Of a stretch of 64,000 bases of DNA, positions 1 through 8,495 are shown in pieces. This DNA is from Methylocella silvestris BL2 (GTDB taxonomy: Bacteria; Pseudomonadota; Alphaproteobacteria; Rhizobiales; Beijerinckiaceae), in assembly GCF_000021745.1 (NCBI RefSeq), contig NC_011666.1:1054001-1118000 (forward strand), written 5' to 3'. The notes under the pieces are model-generated. The model saw nothing but the letters and a program-made list of their open reading frames with translations. It was not told where the DNA came from and did not search any database. The position numbers were made by a program, and so were the translations under genes. Within the stretch, counting starts at the first letter, position 1; the number at the start of each line of letters is the position of its first letter.

Positions 1-350
1 TGGCCCGAATTTTCCCCGACCGACAGCGCGAACTCCTTGCGGATCGTGCCCGGCGCCGCCTTGGCCGGATCGGTCGCGCCGAGGACGTCACGATAGGCCT
101 TGATGGCGTTCTCGCCTTCCAGCACCTGCACGACGACCGGGCCGCTGATCATGGTGTCGACCAACGCGCCAAAGAAGGGGCGCTCCTTGTGCACGGCATA
201 AAAGGTTTCGGCCTGCGGCCGAGTGATCTGCACGCGCTTCTGGGCGATGATGCGCAGTCCCGCCTTTTCGATCAGCGCATTGATCGCGCCGGTCAGATTG
301 CGCCGAGTCGCGTCGGGCTTGATGATGGAGAAGGTGCGTTCGATCGCCAT
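1..350 (-). CDS. ndk: Nucleoside diphosphate kinase, 3' end cut off by the window
   Basis: Transfers the gamma phosphate of ATP to NDPs through a phospho-histidine, balancing NTP and dNTP pools in the cytoplasm. About 116 residues are visible from an ATG at 350. The N-terminus reads [15 protein letters not shown], the canonical NDK start with the phosphate-binding Lys, followed by the RPFF segment near residue 60 and the [14 protein letters not shown] strand. The sequence stops just before the active-site His loop (NxxHGSD), which lies outside the window, so catalytic competence cannot be checked. An AAGGA-like site lies about 12 nt upstream. It is divergent from oxyR. Confidence 0.95.
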   Translation of the reverse strand, partial: MAIERTFSIIKPDATRRNLTGAINALIEKAGLRIIAQKRVQITRPQAETFYAVHKERPFFGALVDTMISGPVVVQVLEGENAIKAYRDVLGATDPAKAAPGTIRKEFALSVGENSG

Positions 351-488
351 AAGCGAAAAATCCTTGGGAAGCCGGGGAAATTGAGGAGGGAAATTCGAGG
401 GCGCTTATAGAGGCGCGCCGCCCCGGCCGCAAGCCGCCGCGCTCACGCCGTCATTGTATTGGCAGGTCAGGATTGATATTCGAGTGGC

Positions 489-1406
489 ATGAACCTGCGC
501 GACCTTCGCTACATCATCAAAGTCGCCGATCTCAAACATTTTGGCCGCGCCGCCGCCGCCTGCCACGTCAGTCAGCCGACGCTGAGCGGCCAGATCCTGA
601 AGCTTGAGGAAGAGCTCGGCGTCGCCATTTTCGAGCGCGTTGGCAAATCGCTGACGACGACCGCCGCTGGCGACCTCATCCTTGCCCATGCGCGACGCGC
701 GGTCGCCGCCGCCGACGACCTTCTCGCCTGCGCCAAGGCGAGCCGCGATCCGATGCTGGGCCCCCTGCGCCTTGGCGTGATCCCGACGCTCGCGCCTTAT
801 CTGATGCCCTTCGTGCTGCCGCTTGCGAGAGCGGCCATGCCGCTGACGCCGCTGGCGCTGGTCGAGGATCTGACCGAGCGGCTGATCGACCTCGTCGCCC
901 AAGGCGAGCTCGACGCGGCGCTGATCGCCTCCGACCCCGATAATGAGGCGCTGTCGATCATCGAATTATTCGAAGAGCCATTTTTCCTCGTGCTCGCGCG
1001 CGACAATCCGCTCGCGGCGCAAAATGAAGTGAACGCTGCGGCGATCGACCCGCAGCAGCTGCTTCTGCTCGCCGACGGCCACTGCTTGCGCGATCAGGCG
1101 CTCGACCTCTGTTCGAGCCCGCGGCGCAACGAAGGCGATTTGACCGACATGCGGGCGACCAGCCTGCAGACGCTGCTTCATATGGCGGCGGCGGGCTATG
1201 GCATGACGCTGATCCCAGCCCTGGCGCTGATCGAGGAGCCGCGCCTGCCCGGCGACCTGACGGCGCGCCGGCTGACCGGGCCGCATACGTCGCGGACGAT
1301 TCGTCTGGTGTCGCGGCCGACCCATCCGCGCCGCGTAGCCATCGACGAATTGGCGCGGCTGATCGTCAAGGGCATTCCGGACAAGCTGACCGCCCTGTCA
1401 AAATGA
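489..1406 (+). CDS. oxyR: Peroxide-sensing LysR-type regulator OxyR
   Basis: 305-residue LysR-family activator of peroxide defence. The winged helix-turn-helix is at residues ~17-37 (HFGRAAAACHVSQPTLSGQI). The redox centre is plain: DGHCLRDQALDLC puts cysteines at exactly residues 199 and 208, the numbering of the disulfide-forming pair of E. coli OxyR. The LysR family alone would not identify it; the paired cysteines do. The gene is convergent with ahpC-ahpD, its expected target, sharing only an 86-nt gap with a hairpin. The ATG at 489 is chosen because the homologous N-terminus MNLRDLRYI begins there. An upstream -35/-10 match is too weak to call. Confidence 0.95.
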   Translation: MNLRDLRYIIKVADLKHFGRAAAACHVSQPTLSGQILKLEEELGVAIFERVGKSLTTTAAGDLILAHARRAVAAADDLLACAKASRDPMLGPLRLGVIPTLAPYLMPFVLPLARAAMPLTPLALVEDLTERLIDLVAQGELDAALIASDPDNEALSIIELFEEPFFLVLARDNPLAAQNEVNAAAIDPQQLLLLADGHCLRDQALDLCSSPRRNEGDLTDMRATSLQTLLHMAAAGYGMTLIPALALIEEPRLPGDLTARRLTGPHTSRTIRLVSRPTHPRRVAIDELARLIVKGIPDKLTALSK

Positions 1407-1426
1407 ACGCCCCGCAAACGCAAGAA

Positions 1427-1454
1427 GCCCGCTCAACCTTACGGTCCAGCGGGC
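1427..1454. terminator. Hairpin between convergent oxyR and ahpD
   Basis: GCCCGCT (1427-1433) and AGCGGGC (1448-1454) form a perfect 7-bp stem with a 14-nt loop in the gap between two converging genes. The flanks are only weakly T-rich on either strand, so this is a plausible bidirectional terminator rather than a textbook one. Confidence 0.45.
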
Positions 1455-1492
1455 TCCATGCTTGAGTTAATGTCTTACGTAAAGCGTGCGTC

Positions 1493-2029
1493 TTAAGCGA
1501 AGGCCGGCAGCTGCGCCGCCTCGAGAGCGATCGCCGCCGATTGCACGATGGCGGCGAAACGCACCGCCGTCTGGATGACCTCCTGGGTCACGCCGGCGTC
1601 GGCAAGAACCTTCTCATGCGCGTCGATGCACATGCCGCAGCCGTTGATCGCCGAAACGGCGAGGCACCAAAGCTCGAAATCGGTCTTCGGCACGCCGGGA
1701 GAGCCGATCACGCCCATGCGCAGCTTCGCCGGCATGGTTTTGTAGACCGGATTCGAGGCGAGATGAACAAAGCGATAATAAACGTTGTTCATCCCCATGA
1801 TCGTCGCCGCGGCGCGCGCGGCGTCGCGCGCTTCGGGCGTCAGATGCGAGGCGGCCTCGCGATCGAAAGCGGCCGCCACCTCGGCGTTCCGGCTGGCGAG
1901 GGCGCAGGCGAGCAGCAGACCATATTTTGTCTGCTCCTTGAGACTGTCGTCATTCGCGATGGAGCCGAGGTTAAGTCGCACATCCTTCGCGAAATCAGGA
2001 AGTTGCCCCTTGAGGCTATCGATCGACAT
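1493..2029 (-). CDS. ahpD: Alkyl hydroperoxide reductase partner AhpD
   Basis: Carboxymuconolactone-decarboxylase-fold thiol protein that reduces AhpC, replacing AhpF. 178 residues. The active site CGMCIDAHE gives Cys131, Cys134 and His138, and Glu119 sits upstream in DFELW, matching the Glu/Cys/Cys/His relay known from the mycobacterial enzyme. The ATG at 2029 is chosen because it shares one base with the ahpC stop (TAATG), an arrangement typical of translational coupling; a longer frame exists upstream but lies inside ahpC. With ahpC it forms a two-gene peroxidase operon. Confidence 0.93.
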   Translation of the reverse strand: MSIDSLKGQLPDFAKDVRLNLGSIANDDSLKEQTKYGLLLACALASRNAEVAAAFDREAASHLTPEARDAARAAATIMGMNNVYYRFVHLASNPVYKTMPAKLRMGVIGSPGVPKTDFELWCLAVSAINGCGMCIDAHEKVLADAGVTQEVIQTAVRFAAIVQSAAIALEAAQLPAFA

Positions 2030-2583
2030 TAAGCCGCTTTCAGAACGTCGCCGCCAACCTCGCGGTTGCAGGGGCAAAGTTCGTCCGTCTGCAGCGCGTC
2101 AAGCACGCGCAGCGTGTCCTTCGGGGCGCGGCCGACATTGAGGTTGGTCGCGTAAATATGCTGGATCACATTGTCGGGGTCGACAATGAAAGTGTAGCGA
2201 TAAGCGACGCCGGCCGGGGAGCGAACGTCGAGACCGTCTGTAAGTGATCCATTTGTGTCTGCAAACTGCCAGATCGGCAGCTTGGCAAGATCCTTGTGAT
2301 CGCGGCGCCAGGCGAGCTTGACGAATTCATTGTCGGTCGAACCGCCGAGGACGACGGCGTCGCGCTCGGAGAATTCTTCGTTGAGACGCGCAAATTCGGC
2401 GATCTCGGTCGGGCAAACGAAGGTGAAATCCTTCGGATAGAAGAAGATGATCTTCCATTTCCCAGGAAAGCTGGCTTGCGTGATTTCTTCGAAGGCGCTT
2501 TCGCCATTCTCTTCATGCTTCTCAAAGCCCGGCTTGACGCCAGTTACAGAAAATTCGGGAAGCGTTTCGCCAATACGGGCCAT
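2029..2583 (-). CDS. ahpC: Two-cysteine peroxiredoxin AhpC
   Basis: Reduces H2O2, organic peroxides and peroxynitrite in the cytoplasm. 184 residues. The peroxidatic cysteine is Cys57 in FTFVCPTE; the C-terminal DELCPCNRE holds two more cysteines at 170 and 172, a resolving arrangement like AhpD-dependent AhpC proteins. A strong AAGGAG ribosome site lies 8-13 nt before the ATG. It is the first gene of ahpC-ahpD, read toward oxyR. Induction by oxidised OxyR is inferred from context and from an imperfect upstream element. Confidence 0.95.
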   Translation of the reverse strand: MARIGETLPEFSVTGVKPGFEKHEENGESAFEEITQASFPGKWKIIFFYPKDFTFVCPTEIAEFARLNEEFSERDAVVLGGSTDNEFVKLAWRRDHKDLAKLPIWQFADTNGSLTDGLDVRSPAGVAYRYTFIVDPDNVIQHIYATNLNVGRAPKDTLRVLDALQTDELCPCNREVGGDVLKAA

Positions 2584-2598
2584 ATTTGCTGTCTCCTT

Positions 2599-2614
2599 AT
2601 AGACGCATGACTAT
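2599..2614. promoter_or_regulatory. Imperfect OxyR-like half-site pair upstream of ahpC
   Basis: ATAG (2599-2602) and CTAT (2611-2614) flank 8 nt, 16-31 nt upstream of the ahpC start. The OxyR consensus spaces such half-sites by 7 nt, and the position is close to the start codon, so this is only a weak candidate operator. Confidence 0.25.
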
Positions 2615-2980
2615 CGATATGAAGAGTTATTACCAAACGGTTCTTTGCGTCCAATCGTTCATGCAAATCGACAGGATCGCCAGAACCAATATTGCTGCAT
2701 CGCATAACACCCGTTTGCTTGTGCGGGCGCTGAGCTCAAGATGCAAAACGCGTGCGACCTCTGACTTGAGCTGAGGATGGCAAGCGCCGCCGCCCCTCGG
2801 GCCAATGCGCAACCTGTTAGAATTGCTCTAACTCCACCGCCTCAACCTAAGCCCGCGCCCCGCTGCGCTCCACGCGGCATTGCGTCGCAGCAATTGGCGC
2901 GCAGGCGGATCGGCCGCGCCGCTTGGCCGCGTGTGGGCCGGCCTCCTTGCATTGCAACGCAACTCGGGCGAAAAGCTCGG
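2615..2980. other. Intergenic region between ahpC and the ABC-F gene
   Basis: Divergent promoter region. The first ~150 nt are AT-richer than the surroundings, consistent with an ahpC promoter. The frame entering the ABC-F gene stays open back to 2777 but that extension is Arg/Pro/Ala-rich with no family resemblance, so it is treated as non-coding. No further element recognised. Confidence 0.5.
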
Positions 2981-4861
2981 ATGCTTCACATCAATGACGT
3001 CACGCTGCGGCTCGGACCGCGCGTTCTGTTCGACAAGGCGAGCGCCGCTTTGCCCGACGGATCTCGCGTCGGCTTCGTCGGCCGCAACGGGGCCGGCAAG
3101 ACGACCTTGTTCAAGATCATTTCAGGCGAGCTCCACCCCGAATCGGGCGAGGTCTCCTATCCGCGCCAGATGCGCCTAGGCCGAGTCGAGCAGGAGGCGC
3201 CGGGCGGTCCGCAATCGCTGATCGATTTCGTGCTCGACGCCGACGTCGAGCGCGCCGCGCTGATGCGCGAGGCCGAGACCGCCGCGGACCCCGGCCGCAT
3301 CGCAGACATTCACTTGCGCCTCGTCGACATCGACGCCCATGCGGCGCCCGCGAAGGCGGCCGGCATTCTCGCCGGCCTTGGCTTCGACGAGGCGGCGCAG
3401 GCAAAGCCCCTGTCGGAATTCTCGGGCGGCTGGCGCATGCGCGTCGCCCTCGCGGCGGTGCTGTTTTCCGCCCCCGACCTGCTTCTGCTCGACGAGCCGA
3501 CCAATTATCTCGATCTCGAAGGCACGCTCTGGCTGATCGATTATCTGCAACGCTACCCGGCGACAATTCTCGTCATTAGCCATGACCGCGACCTGCTCGA
3601 TGCTGTTTCGGATCATATTCTGCATCTTGACTCCGCCAAGCTGACCCTCTGGCGCGGCAATTATTCGAGCTTCGAGAAGCAGCGCCGCGAACAACAGGCC
3701 ATTCTTGTGAAGCACAAGAAGAAGCAGGACGATCAGCGCAAACATTTGCAAGCATTCGTCGACCGCTTCCGCGCCAAGGCGACAAAGGCGGCGCAGGCGC
3801 AATCGCGCCTCAAGATGCTGGCCAAGATGGAGCCGATCGCGGCGATCGTCGACGGGCACATTCTGCCCTTCTATCTGCCCTCGCCGGCAAAGCCGCTCAA
3901 TCCGCCGATCGTCGCCATGGACGACGCCAGCGTCGGCTATGGCGAGACGCCTGTGCTGCGCCATCTCTCCCTCAATATCGCCGAGGACGACCGCATCGGC
4001 CTGCTCGGATCGAACGGCAACGGCAAATCCACCTTCGCCAAGCTCGTCGCCGGACGGCTCTCGCCGCTTTCCGGCGTCGTGCGGCGCTCCTCGAAGCTCG
4101 ACGTCGGATTTTTCGCCCAGCATCAGGTTGACGATCTCGACGAGAAGGCGACGCCCTATCAATGCGTCGCCGACCATATGCGCGACGCGACCGAAGCCAA
4201 GATCCGCGCCAAATGCGCCCAGTTCGGATTTCCGAACGTCAAGGCCGACACAAAAATCGCTCAGCTCTCCGGCGGCGAAAAGGCCCGGCTGCTGATGGGC
4301 CTCGCCGCCTTCAACGGGCCGCATCTCCTGATCCTCGACGAGCCGACGAACCATCTCGACATCGACAGCCGCGGCGCCCTGATCGAGGCGATCAACGATT
4401 ATGAAGGCGCCGTCATTCTCGTCTCGCATGACCCCCATCTGCTGGAGGCCTGCGCCGACCGCCTCTGGCTCGTCGCCGAGGGGACGGTGACCTCCTTCGA
4501 CGGCGACGTCGACGACTATAAGAAATTCATCCTCGATCGCACCGGCGCAGGGTCGGGCAAGGGAAGGAAAGAGCGTCAGGCCAAGGCGGACAACGCCCCG
4601 CGCGAACCCGCGCCGATCCGCGTCAAGGATCCGGGGCCGCTGAAGAAACGCATCGCCGCCGCCGAGGAGAAAATGCGCAAATTCCAGGATCTCGCGGATC
4701 GCATCGACAAGGCGTTGGCCAATCCGGCGAGCTTTTCCAAGGATCCCGCCAAGGCGGCGCAGCTGTCCGCGCAGCGCGGCGAACTGGAAAAAGCGCTGCG
4801 CGCCGTCGAGGAAGAATGGCTGGAGTTGACCGGCCAGTTCGAGGCGGCCCAGACGGCGTGA
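2981..4861 (+). CDS. ABC-F family ATPase (ribosome-associated type)
   Basis: 626-residue soluble protein with two ABC domains in tandem and no membrane segments, the ABC-F layout of proteins acting on the ribosome. Walker A motifs: GRNGAGKT (34-41) and GSNGNGKST (343-351). Signatures: SGGWRMR (~147) and LSGGEKARL (~429). Walker B: LLLLDEPTNYLD and LLILDEPTNHLD. A charged inter-domain linker (~residues 225-300) and a C-terminal coiled coil rich in Lys/Glu/Ala (~540-620) complete the Uup/YheS-like plan. The ATG at 2981 is chosen because MLHINDVTLRLG matches family N-termini. Whether it is a housekeeping translation factor or a resistance-type member cannot be told. Confidence 0.9.
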   Translation: MLHINDVTLRLGPRVLFDKASAALPDGSRVGFVGRNGAGKTTLFKIISGELHPESGEVSYPRQMRLGRVEQEAPGGPQSLIDFVLDADVERAALMREAETAADPGRIADIHLRLVDIDAHAAPAKAAGILAGLGFDEAAQAKPLSEFSGGWRMRVALAAVLFSAPDLLLLDEPTNYLDLEGTLWLIDYLQRYPATILVISHDRDLLDAVSDHILHLDSAKLTLWRGNYSSFEKQRREQQAILVKHKKKQDDQRKHLQAFVDRFRAKATKAAQAQSRLKMLAKMEPIAAIVDGHILPFYLPSPAKPLNPPIVAMDDASVGYGETPVLRHLSLNIAEDDRIGLLGSNGNGKSTFAKLVAGRLSPLSGVVRRSSKLDVGFFAQHQVDDLDEKATPYQCVADHMRDATEAKIRAKCAQFGFPNVKADTKIAQLSGGEKARLLMGLAAFNGPHLLILDEPTNHLDIDSRGALIEAINDYEGAVILVSHDPHLLEACADRLWLVAEGTVTSFDGDVDDYKKFILDRTGAGSGKGRKERQAKADNAPREPAPIRVKDPGPLKKRIAAAEEKMRKFQDLADRIDKALANPASFSKDPAKAAQLSAQRGELEKALRAVEEEWLELTGQFEAAQTA

Positions 4862-4902
4862 CGCGGCCGTGCGGGCGCGTCGGCCTGCTCAGCGCCAATT
4901 GC

Positions 4903-5415
4903 TCAATGCCAGGTCGTTTGCGCCGGCGCTCGTTCGGCGCGTCCGATGCGGCTCAGCACGCCGTCGAGCGGCGCCAAGACAAAATTCTCCGCCTTGAGCG
5001 CCCGCGCCAGCGACCGGCTCGCGCCAAGAAGGGCGCGCGCCTCGTCGATACCGACCAGTTCGGCCGCAGCCAGAAGCTCCTCATGCGCCTGCCCCTGCTG
5101 GGAGGCGGCGACGAGATTCAAGACCCAATATTCGTCGCGGCACAGGCAGCGGCAGAGATCCGGCAGCCAGCCAATCGGCCGCCGCGAGCTTTGATTAAGG
5201 ACGCGCGTGAAGAGGTGGAATTCGGCGTAAAGCGCCTTGCCCGCCTCCGGCGCGACATAGCGCAACAGCGTATCCCAGGCGCAATCCCAGCAGAACATGT
5301 CGCGGGTGGCGTAGCCCGCCATCCAATAGCGATATTGCGCGAAGAAAAGATGCTCGGCTGGAGCGTCTGCGTGCTGGCCCGCGACTTCAGGCGCATGGGA
5401 CTGATGCTCTGACAT
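4903..5415 (-). CDS. Cysteine-rich protein of unknown function
   Basis: 170-residue cytoplasmic-looking protein that I do not recognise. It is rich in aromatic residues (FFAQYRYWMAGY) and has two cysteine clusters: FCWDCAWD near residue 43 and DLCRCLCRDEYW near residue 88, five cysteines in all. That pattern could support metal or Fe-S binding, but no known motif fits. No signal peptide or membrane segment is visible. The ATG at 5415 is one choice; an in-frame ATG at 5457 would add 14 residues. It lies downstream of a second small cysteine-bearing gene in the same direction and is convergent with the ABC-F gene. Confidence 0.65.
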   Translation of the reverse strand: MSEHQSHAPEVAGQHADAPAEHLFFAQYRYWMAGYATRDMFCWDCAWDTLLRYVAPEAGKALYAEFHLFTRVLNQSSRRPIGWLPDLCRCLCRDEYWVLNLVAASQQGQAHEELLAAAELVGIDEARALLGASRSLARALKAENFVLAPLDGVLSRIGRAERAPAQTTWH

Positions 5416-5484
5416 GATGGGTGATCTTTCATGGATCGAGGTCAAGGTTCGAGACATGGAATTGACGTTCGGACAGGCGCGGCC

Positions 5485-5709
5485 TCAGGCGGCGCGCCGC
5501 TCTGCTTGCTCGCCGTAGGCTGCGACCCAGTCTTCGGCCCGCCGGCGCAGGCATTCCTCGACGCAGGAGCCGACATAAACCGCTTCGAGCGCGGCGACGC
5601 AGCGCTCTATGAGAGCGCCGGATTTTCGGGGATCTTCGGCCGCCCAATCGGCCGCAGCAGCCGTCAAGATTTGATTTATTCTATTTCGCTCATTGGCAAG
5701 ATCGCACAT
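5485..5709 (-). CDS. Small cysteine-containing protein of unknown function
   Basis: 74 residues, mostly predicted helix, beginning MCDLANERNRI and containing ERC and GSCVEEC with cysteines spaced along one helical stretch. An AGAGGG-like ribosome site precedes the ATG. It sits 69 nt upstream of the larger cysteine-rich gene in the same direction, so the two probably form an operon. No family recognised; the composition (normal acidic and hydrophobic content, not Arg-rich) argues that it is a real gene rather than a shadow frame. Confidence 0.55.
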   Translation of the reverse strand: MCDLANERNRINQILTAAAADWAAEDPRKSGALIERCVAALEAVYVGSCVEECLRRRAEDWVAAYGEQAERRAA

Positions 5710-5837
5710 AGTATCCCTCTGCTCTCGGACGGATATCTATTTTAATCACGTCTTTATTTGCTGCAACAAGGATGTTTGATATCTATTCTAATTCGCGATC
5801 ATCGAATGCGTGGATCGAATAGACTGCAAATGGAGCC

Positions 5838-6233
5838 TCAAGCGCCCTTCATCTGATTGATCGCTACCGCCACGACATGACCGAGCCAGACCGCGAGAAG
5901 GCAGAACACAACGGAGAGCGCGATATTGCCCCCGGCGCGAATCATCTCGCCCTGGCGCATCAGATTCAGCGTCTGCAGGCTGAAGGAGGAAAAGGTCGTG
6001 AAGCCGCCGCAGAGGCCGATCATCACGAACAGGCGCGCCGATTCGCCGACGACAAAACGCCCCTCGGCTCCCGTCAGCGACCCGAAGAAGCCGATGAGGA
6101 AAGAGCCCGACACATTGATGAGCACGGTGCCCCAGGGGAAGATCCCGCCGGTCTGCTCGGCGACGAAGCCGGTAACCCAGAAACGCGCCGCCCCGCCAAG
6201 CGCGCTGCCGATCATGATCCAGAGATAGTCCAT
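5838..6233 (-). CDS. crcB: Fluoride exporter / ion channel CrcB (Fluc)
   Basis: 131-residue inner-membrane protein with four hydrophobic helices. The family signature GGFTTFSSFS is present near residue 78, together with the N-terminal GGAARF and the mid-protein INVSGSFLIGF. Fluc channels are dual-topology dimers that expel fluoride. The start at 6233 (MDYLWIM) is preferred because AGGA lies about 8 nt upstream; an ATG 18 nt earlier is possible. No fluoride riboswitch is visible upstream. The gene follows moeA in the same direction, but a terminator lies between them. Confidence 0.93.
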   Translation of the reverse strand: MDYLWIMIGSALGGAARFWVTGFVAEQTGGIFPWGTVLINVSGSFLIGFFGSLTGAEGRFVVGESARLFVMIGLCGGFTTFSSFSLQTLNLMRQGEMIRAGGNIALSVVFCLLAVWLGHVVAVAINQMKGA

Positions 6234-6255
6234 TGAGATCCTCAGCATCACGCCG

Positions 6256-6282
6256 AAAACGCGCCGTTTTCAGACCGGCGCG
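6256..6282 (-). terminator. Intrinsic terminator after moeA
   Basis: On the minus strand CGCGCCG (6282-6276) pairs with CGGCGCG (6266-6260) around an 8-9 nt loop and is followed at once by TTTT (6259-6256). It lies 12 nt past the moeA stop and just before crcB, so it should end the mobB-moeA transcript. Confidence 0.6.
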
Positions 6283-6294
6283 ATGCTTTAGACA

Positions 6295-7575
6295 CTAACG
6301 TATCAGATCGTAATCAATGAAATTCACGCGATCGCCCGGGGCGATCTCGACGGCCTCCTCCGGCAGATCGACGAAGCCGCGCGTTCGCGTCAGCGAGGTC
6401 AGCACCGCCGCGCCCTGCCCGGCGTATTTTTCGGCGGTCAGGACGCCCGAGGCGTCGCGAAAAAGGCTCGCCCGCAAAAATTCGCGGCGCCCGGCCTTTT
6501 TCCGGTAAGCGAAACCGGAGGCCACGGGGACGGCGAGCGGCGCCTCAAAACGCGCGCCGGACAAAGCGGCGATAAGGGCGCGCGCGACGAACACAAAGCC
6601 GATAAAGGCCGCAACCGGATTGCCCGGCAGGCCGATGAAGGGCGCGCCGTCGATCACGCCCATCGCCAGCGGTCGGCCGGGCTTGATCGCGAGGCGCCAG
6701 AAATGGAGCGAGCCCTGTTCGAGAATCGCCGCCTTCACATGATCCTCTTCTCCGACAGAGACGCCGCCGGAACTGACGATAAGGTCATGGCCTTTCGCGG
6801 CCTTGCGCAGCGCCGCGGCGATCTGCGTTTTGTCGTCGGGCAGAATGCCGAGATCAGTGACCTCGAGGCCCTGGCGGCGCAGCAGCGCGCAAAGCAGAAA
6901 TCGGTTGGCGTCGTAAGCGTCCGGCGCTTGCAGCGCGCCCTCGATCCGCGGCAGCACAGGGCAGACGAGTTCGTCGCCGGTCGAAAAGATCGCCGCCTTC
7001 AATCGGCGCCGGACGGTCAGTCGATCGAGCCCGAGCGCAGCGGCAAGGCCGATGTCCTCCGGCGCCAGCCTGCGCCCGGCGGCGATGGCGAGCGCGCCGA
7101 CGTCGATGTCCTCGCCGCGCAATCGCCGATTGTCGCCGGGTTTCAGGCCAGGCGGCAGGACAACGCGGCCGTCCGCCGTGAGGCGGCAATCTTCCTGCAT
7201 GAAGACCGTGTTCATCCCGGGCGGCATCATCGCGCCGGTGAAGATCCGCACGGCCGTGCCGGAGAGATCGTCGCCGCCCGCAGGATCAAAAGACCGGCCG
7301 GCAGCCATTCTCCCGCCGATCGGCAGCACGCTCTCGCCCGCCGTCGCAAGATCCTTGAAGGCGACCGCATAGCCGTCGACGGCCGAATTGTCGAAGCCCG
7401 GCAGAGCGAGCGGCGCCGTCAGATCATGGGCCAGGATGCGGCCGTCAGCCTCAAAAATCGAGACGGTCTCGAGGTCCCCCGTCGCCGGCGCGCGCGCCAC
7501 GAGCCAGGCGGCGGCCTCCTCGACGCGCATCGGCTTCTCGCCCGCCGCGAAAATATCCTGGCCGAGCTGCGTCAT
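6295..7575 (-). CDS. moeA: Molybdopterin molybdenumtransferase MoeA
   Basis: Inserts molybdate into adenylated molybdopterin to form Moco. 426 residues. Family marks: FDNSAVDGYA near residue 62, IFTGAMMPPG near 112, RGEDIDVG near 153, the MoCF-binding core FSTGDEL and SSGGVSVGEEDH (~270), and GLPGNPVAA (~322). Its ATG overlaps the mobB stop by 4 nt (ATGA at 7575-7572), so the two are translationally coupled. Together they supply the bis-MGD cofactor used by enzymes such as formate dehydrogenase or nitrate reductase. Confidence 0.95.
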   Translation of the reverse strand: MTQLGQDIFAAGEKPMRVEEAAAWLVARAPATGDLETVSIFEADGRILAHDLTAPLALPGFDNSAVDGYAVAFKDLATAGESVLPIGGRMAAGRSFDPAGGDDLSGTAVRIFTGAMMPPGMNTVFMQEDCRLTADGRVVLPPGLKPGDNRRLRGEDIDVGALAIAAGRRLAPEDIGLAAALGLDRLTVRRRLKAAIFSTGDELVCPVLPRIEGALQAPDAYDANRFLLCALLRRQGLEVTDLGILPDDKTQIAAALRKAAKGHDLIVSSGGVSVGEEDHVKAAILEQGSLHFWRLAIKPGRPLAMGVIDGAPFIGLPGNPVAAFIGFVFVARALIAALSGARFEAPLAVPVASGFAYRKKAGRREFLRASLFRDASGVLTAEKYAGQGAAVLTSLTRTRGFVDLPEEAVEIAPGDRVNFIDYDLIR

Positions 7576-8120
7576 CGACCGCCTTCAGGCGCGCCGCCCC
7601 GCGCGAGCACGGCGAGCGTCGCCTCGACCGGCTCGGCGAAGCGCAAAATGAGGTCCGCCGCCGCAGCCACATCGTCGAGATGGGCGTGCGGCAGCGAGCC
7701 GGCGCCGGGGGGATCGTCGCTGATCACCGCCACGATGCCCGGATCGTCCGGAAAGAGCGGCGGCTTGCCGTTGGCTGCCCGGCTCACCTCGATTTTGGCG
7801 TGAGCGTCGCGCTTGAACCCTTCGATCAGGACGAGATCGACCGGGCTCAGTCGCGCCAGCAGCTCGGAGAGGGACGGCTCCTCGCCGTCGCGGATCTCAT
7901 GCATCAGGGCGAAGCGTTTGGCGGAGGCGATCAGAACCTCGCTGGCGCCGGCTTCGCGGTGACGATAGGAATCCTTGCCGGGCTGGTCGATGTCGAAGGC
8001 GTGATGGGCGTGTTTCAGCGTCGACACGTGAACTCCGCGCGCGATAAGATGGGGAATGAGCTTGACGATCAGCGTTGTCTTTCCGGCTCCGCTCCAACCC
8101 GAAAGTCCGATCACGCGCAT
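7572..8120 (-). CDS. mobB: Molybdopterin-guanine dinucleotide biosynthesis protein MobB
   Basis: 182-residue P-loop GTP-binding protein thought to assist MobA in making molybdopterin-guanine dinucleotide. Walker A GWSGAGKTT at residues 8-16; then LKHAHH (~36), the family DSYRHREAGA (~51) and VDLVLIEGFKRDAHAKIEV (~97-115). It is the first gene of mobB-moeA and is divergent from tusA across a 132-nt gap that contains a perfect palindrome. Confidence 0.93.
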   Translation of the reverse strand: MRVIGLSGWSGAGKTTLIVKLIPHLIARGVHVSTLKHAHHAFDIDQPGKDSYRHREAGASEVLIASAKRFALMHEIRDGEEPSLSELLARLSPVDLVLIEGFKRDAHAKIEVSRAANGKPPLFPDDPGIVAVISDDPPGAGSLPHAHLDDVAAAADLILRFAEPVEATLAVLARGGAPEGGR

Positions 8121-8175
8121 GCGAGCCTCGCTTTCGGCGAGACGCGCGAGCGCAAAGGGGGCAAGAACTCCGTAC

Positions 8176-8191
8176 TATTCCTTATGGAATA
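8176..8191. promoter_or_regulatory. Palindrome between mobB and tusA
   Basis: TATTCC-TTAT-GGAATA, perfect 6-bp arms with a 4-nt centre, in the only AT-rich part of the mobB/tusA divergent gap. The symmetric form suggests an operator for a dimeric regulator controlling both directions. It does not match the molybdate ModE box as I know it, so the regulator is unknown. Its function is inference. Confidence 0.35.
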
Positions 8192-8252
8192 TAGCATGCA
8201 GATCGTTTATCCTTCAAAACTTCTCGCGCCGATCCGGAGCCCGCAAACGCGC

Positions 8253-8495
8253 ATGAGGGCCGACTCCGCCACAACCTCGCTCGACCTCAGGGGTCTTGCC
8301 TGTCCGCTGCCCGCGCTGCGCACCGCCAAGGCGTTGCGCAAGCTCAACGGGGGCGATCTGCTCATCGTCGAATGCACCGACCCGCTCGCCTCGATCGATA
8401 TTCCGCACCTTCTCAACGAGACAGGCGATGCGCTCGAACGTCAAGACCGCCGCGATGACGCGCTGATTTTCCATATCCGGCGGAAGCGGCCATGA
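8253..8495 (+). CDS. tusA: TusA/SirA-family sulfur carrier
   Basis: 80-residue sulfur-transfer protein. The N-terminal LDLRGLACPLPALR carries the family CPxP motif whose cysteine accepts persulfide sulfur. TusA proteins serve tRNA thiolation and, in E. coli, also affect sulfur supply to molybdenum cofactor synthesis, which suits the divergent mobB-moeA. The ATG at 8253 begins a normal-length protein; an in-frame ATG at 8184 would add 23 residues with no family match and lies inside the palindrome. Its stop overlaps the next gene by 4 nt (ATGA). Confidence 0.85.
   Translation: MRADSATTSLDLRGLACPLPALRTAKALRKLNGGDLLIVECTDPLASIDIPHLLNETGDALERQDRRDDALIFHIRRKRP

Noticed and set aside
2777-2980. 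N-terminal extension of the ABC-F gene
   Set aside because: 68 codons of Pro/Arg/Ala-rich sequence with no match to the family; MLHINDV at 2981 is the natural start.
6234-6300. Fluoride riboswitch before crcB
   Set aside because: The conserved core bases are absent; the region holds the moeA terminator instead.
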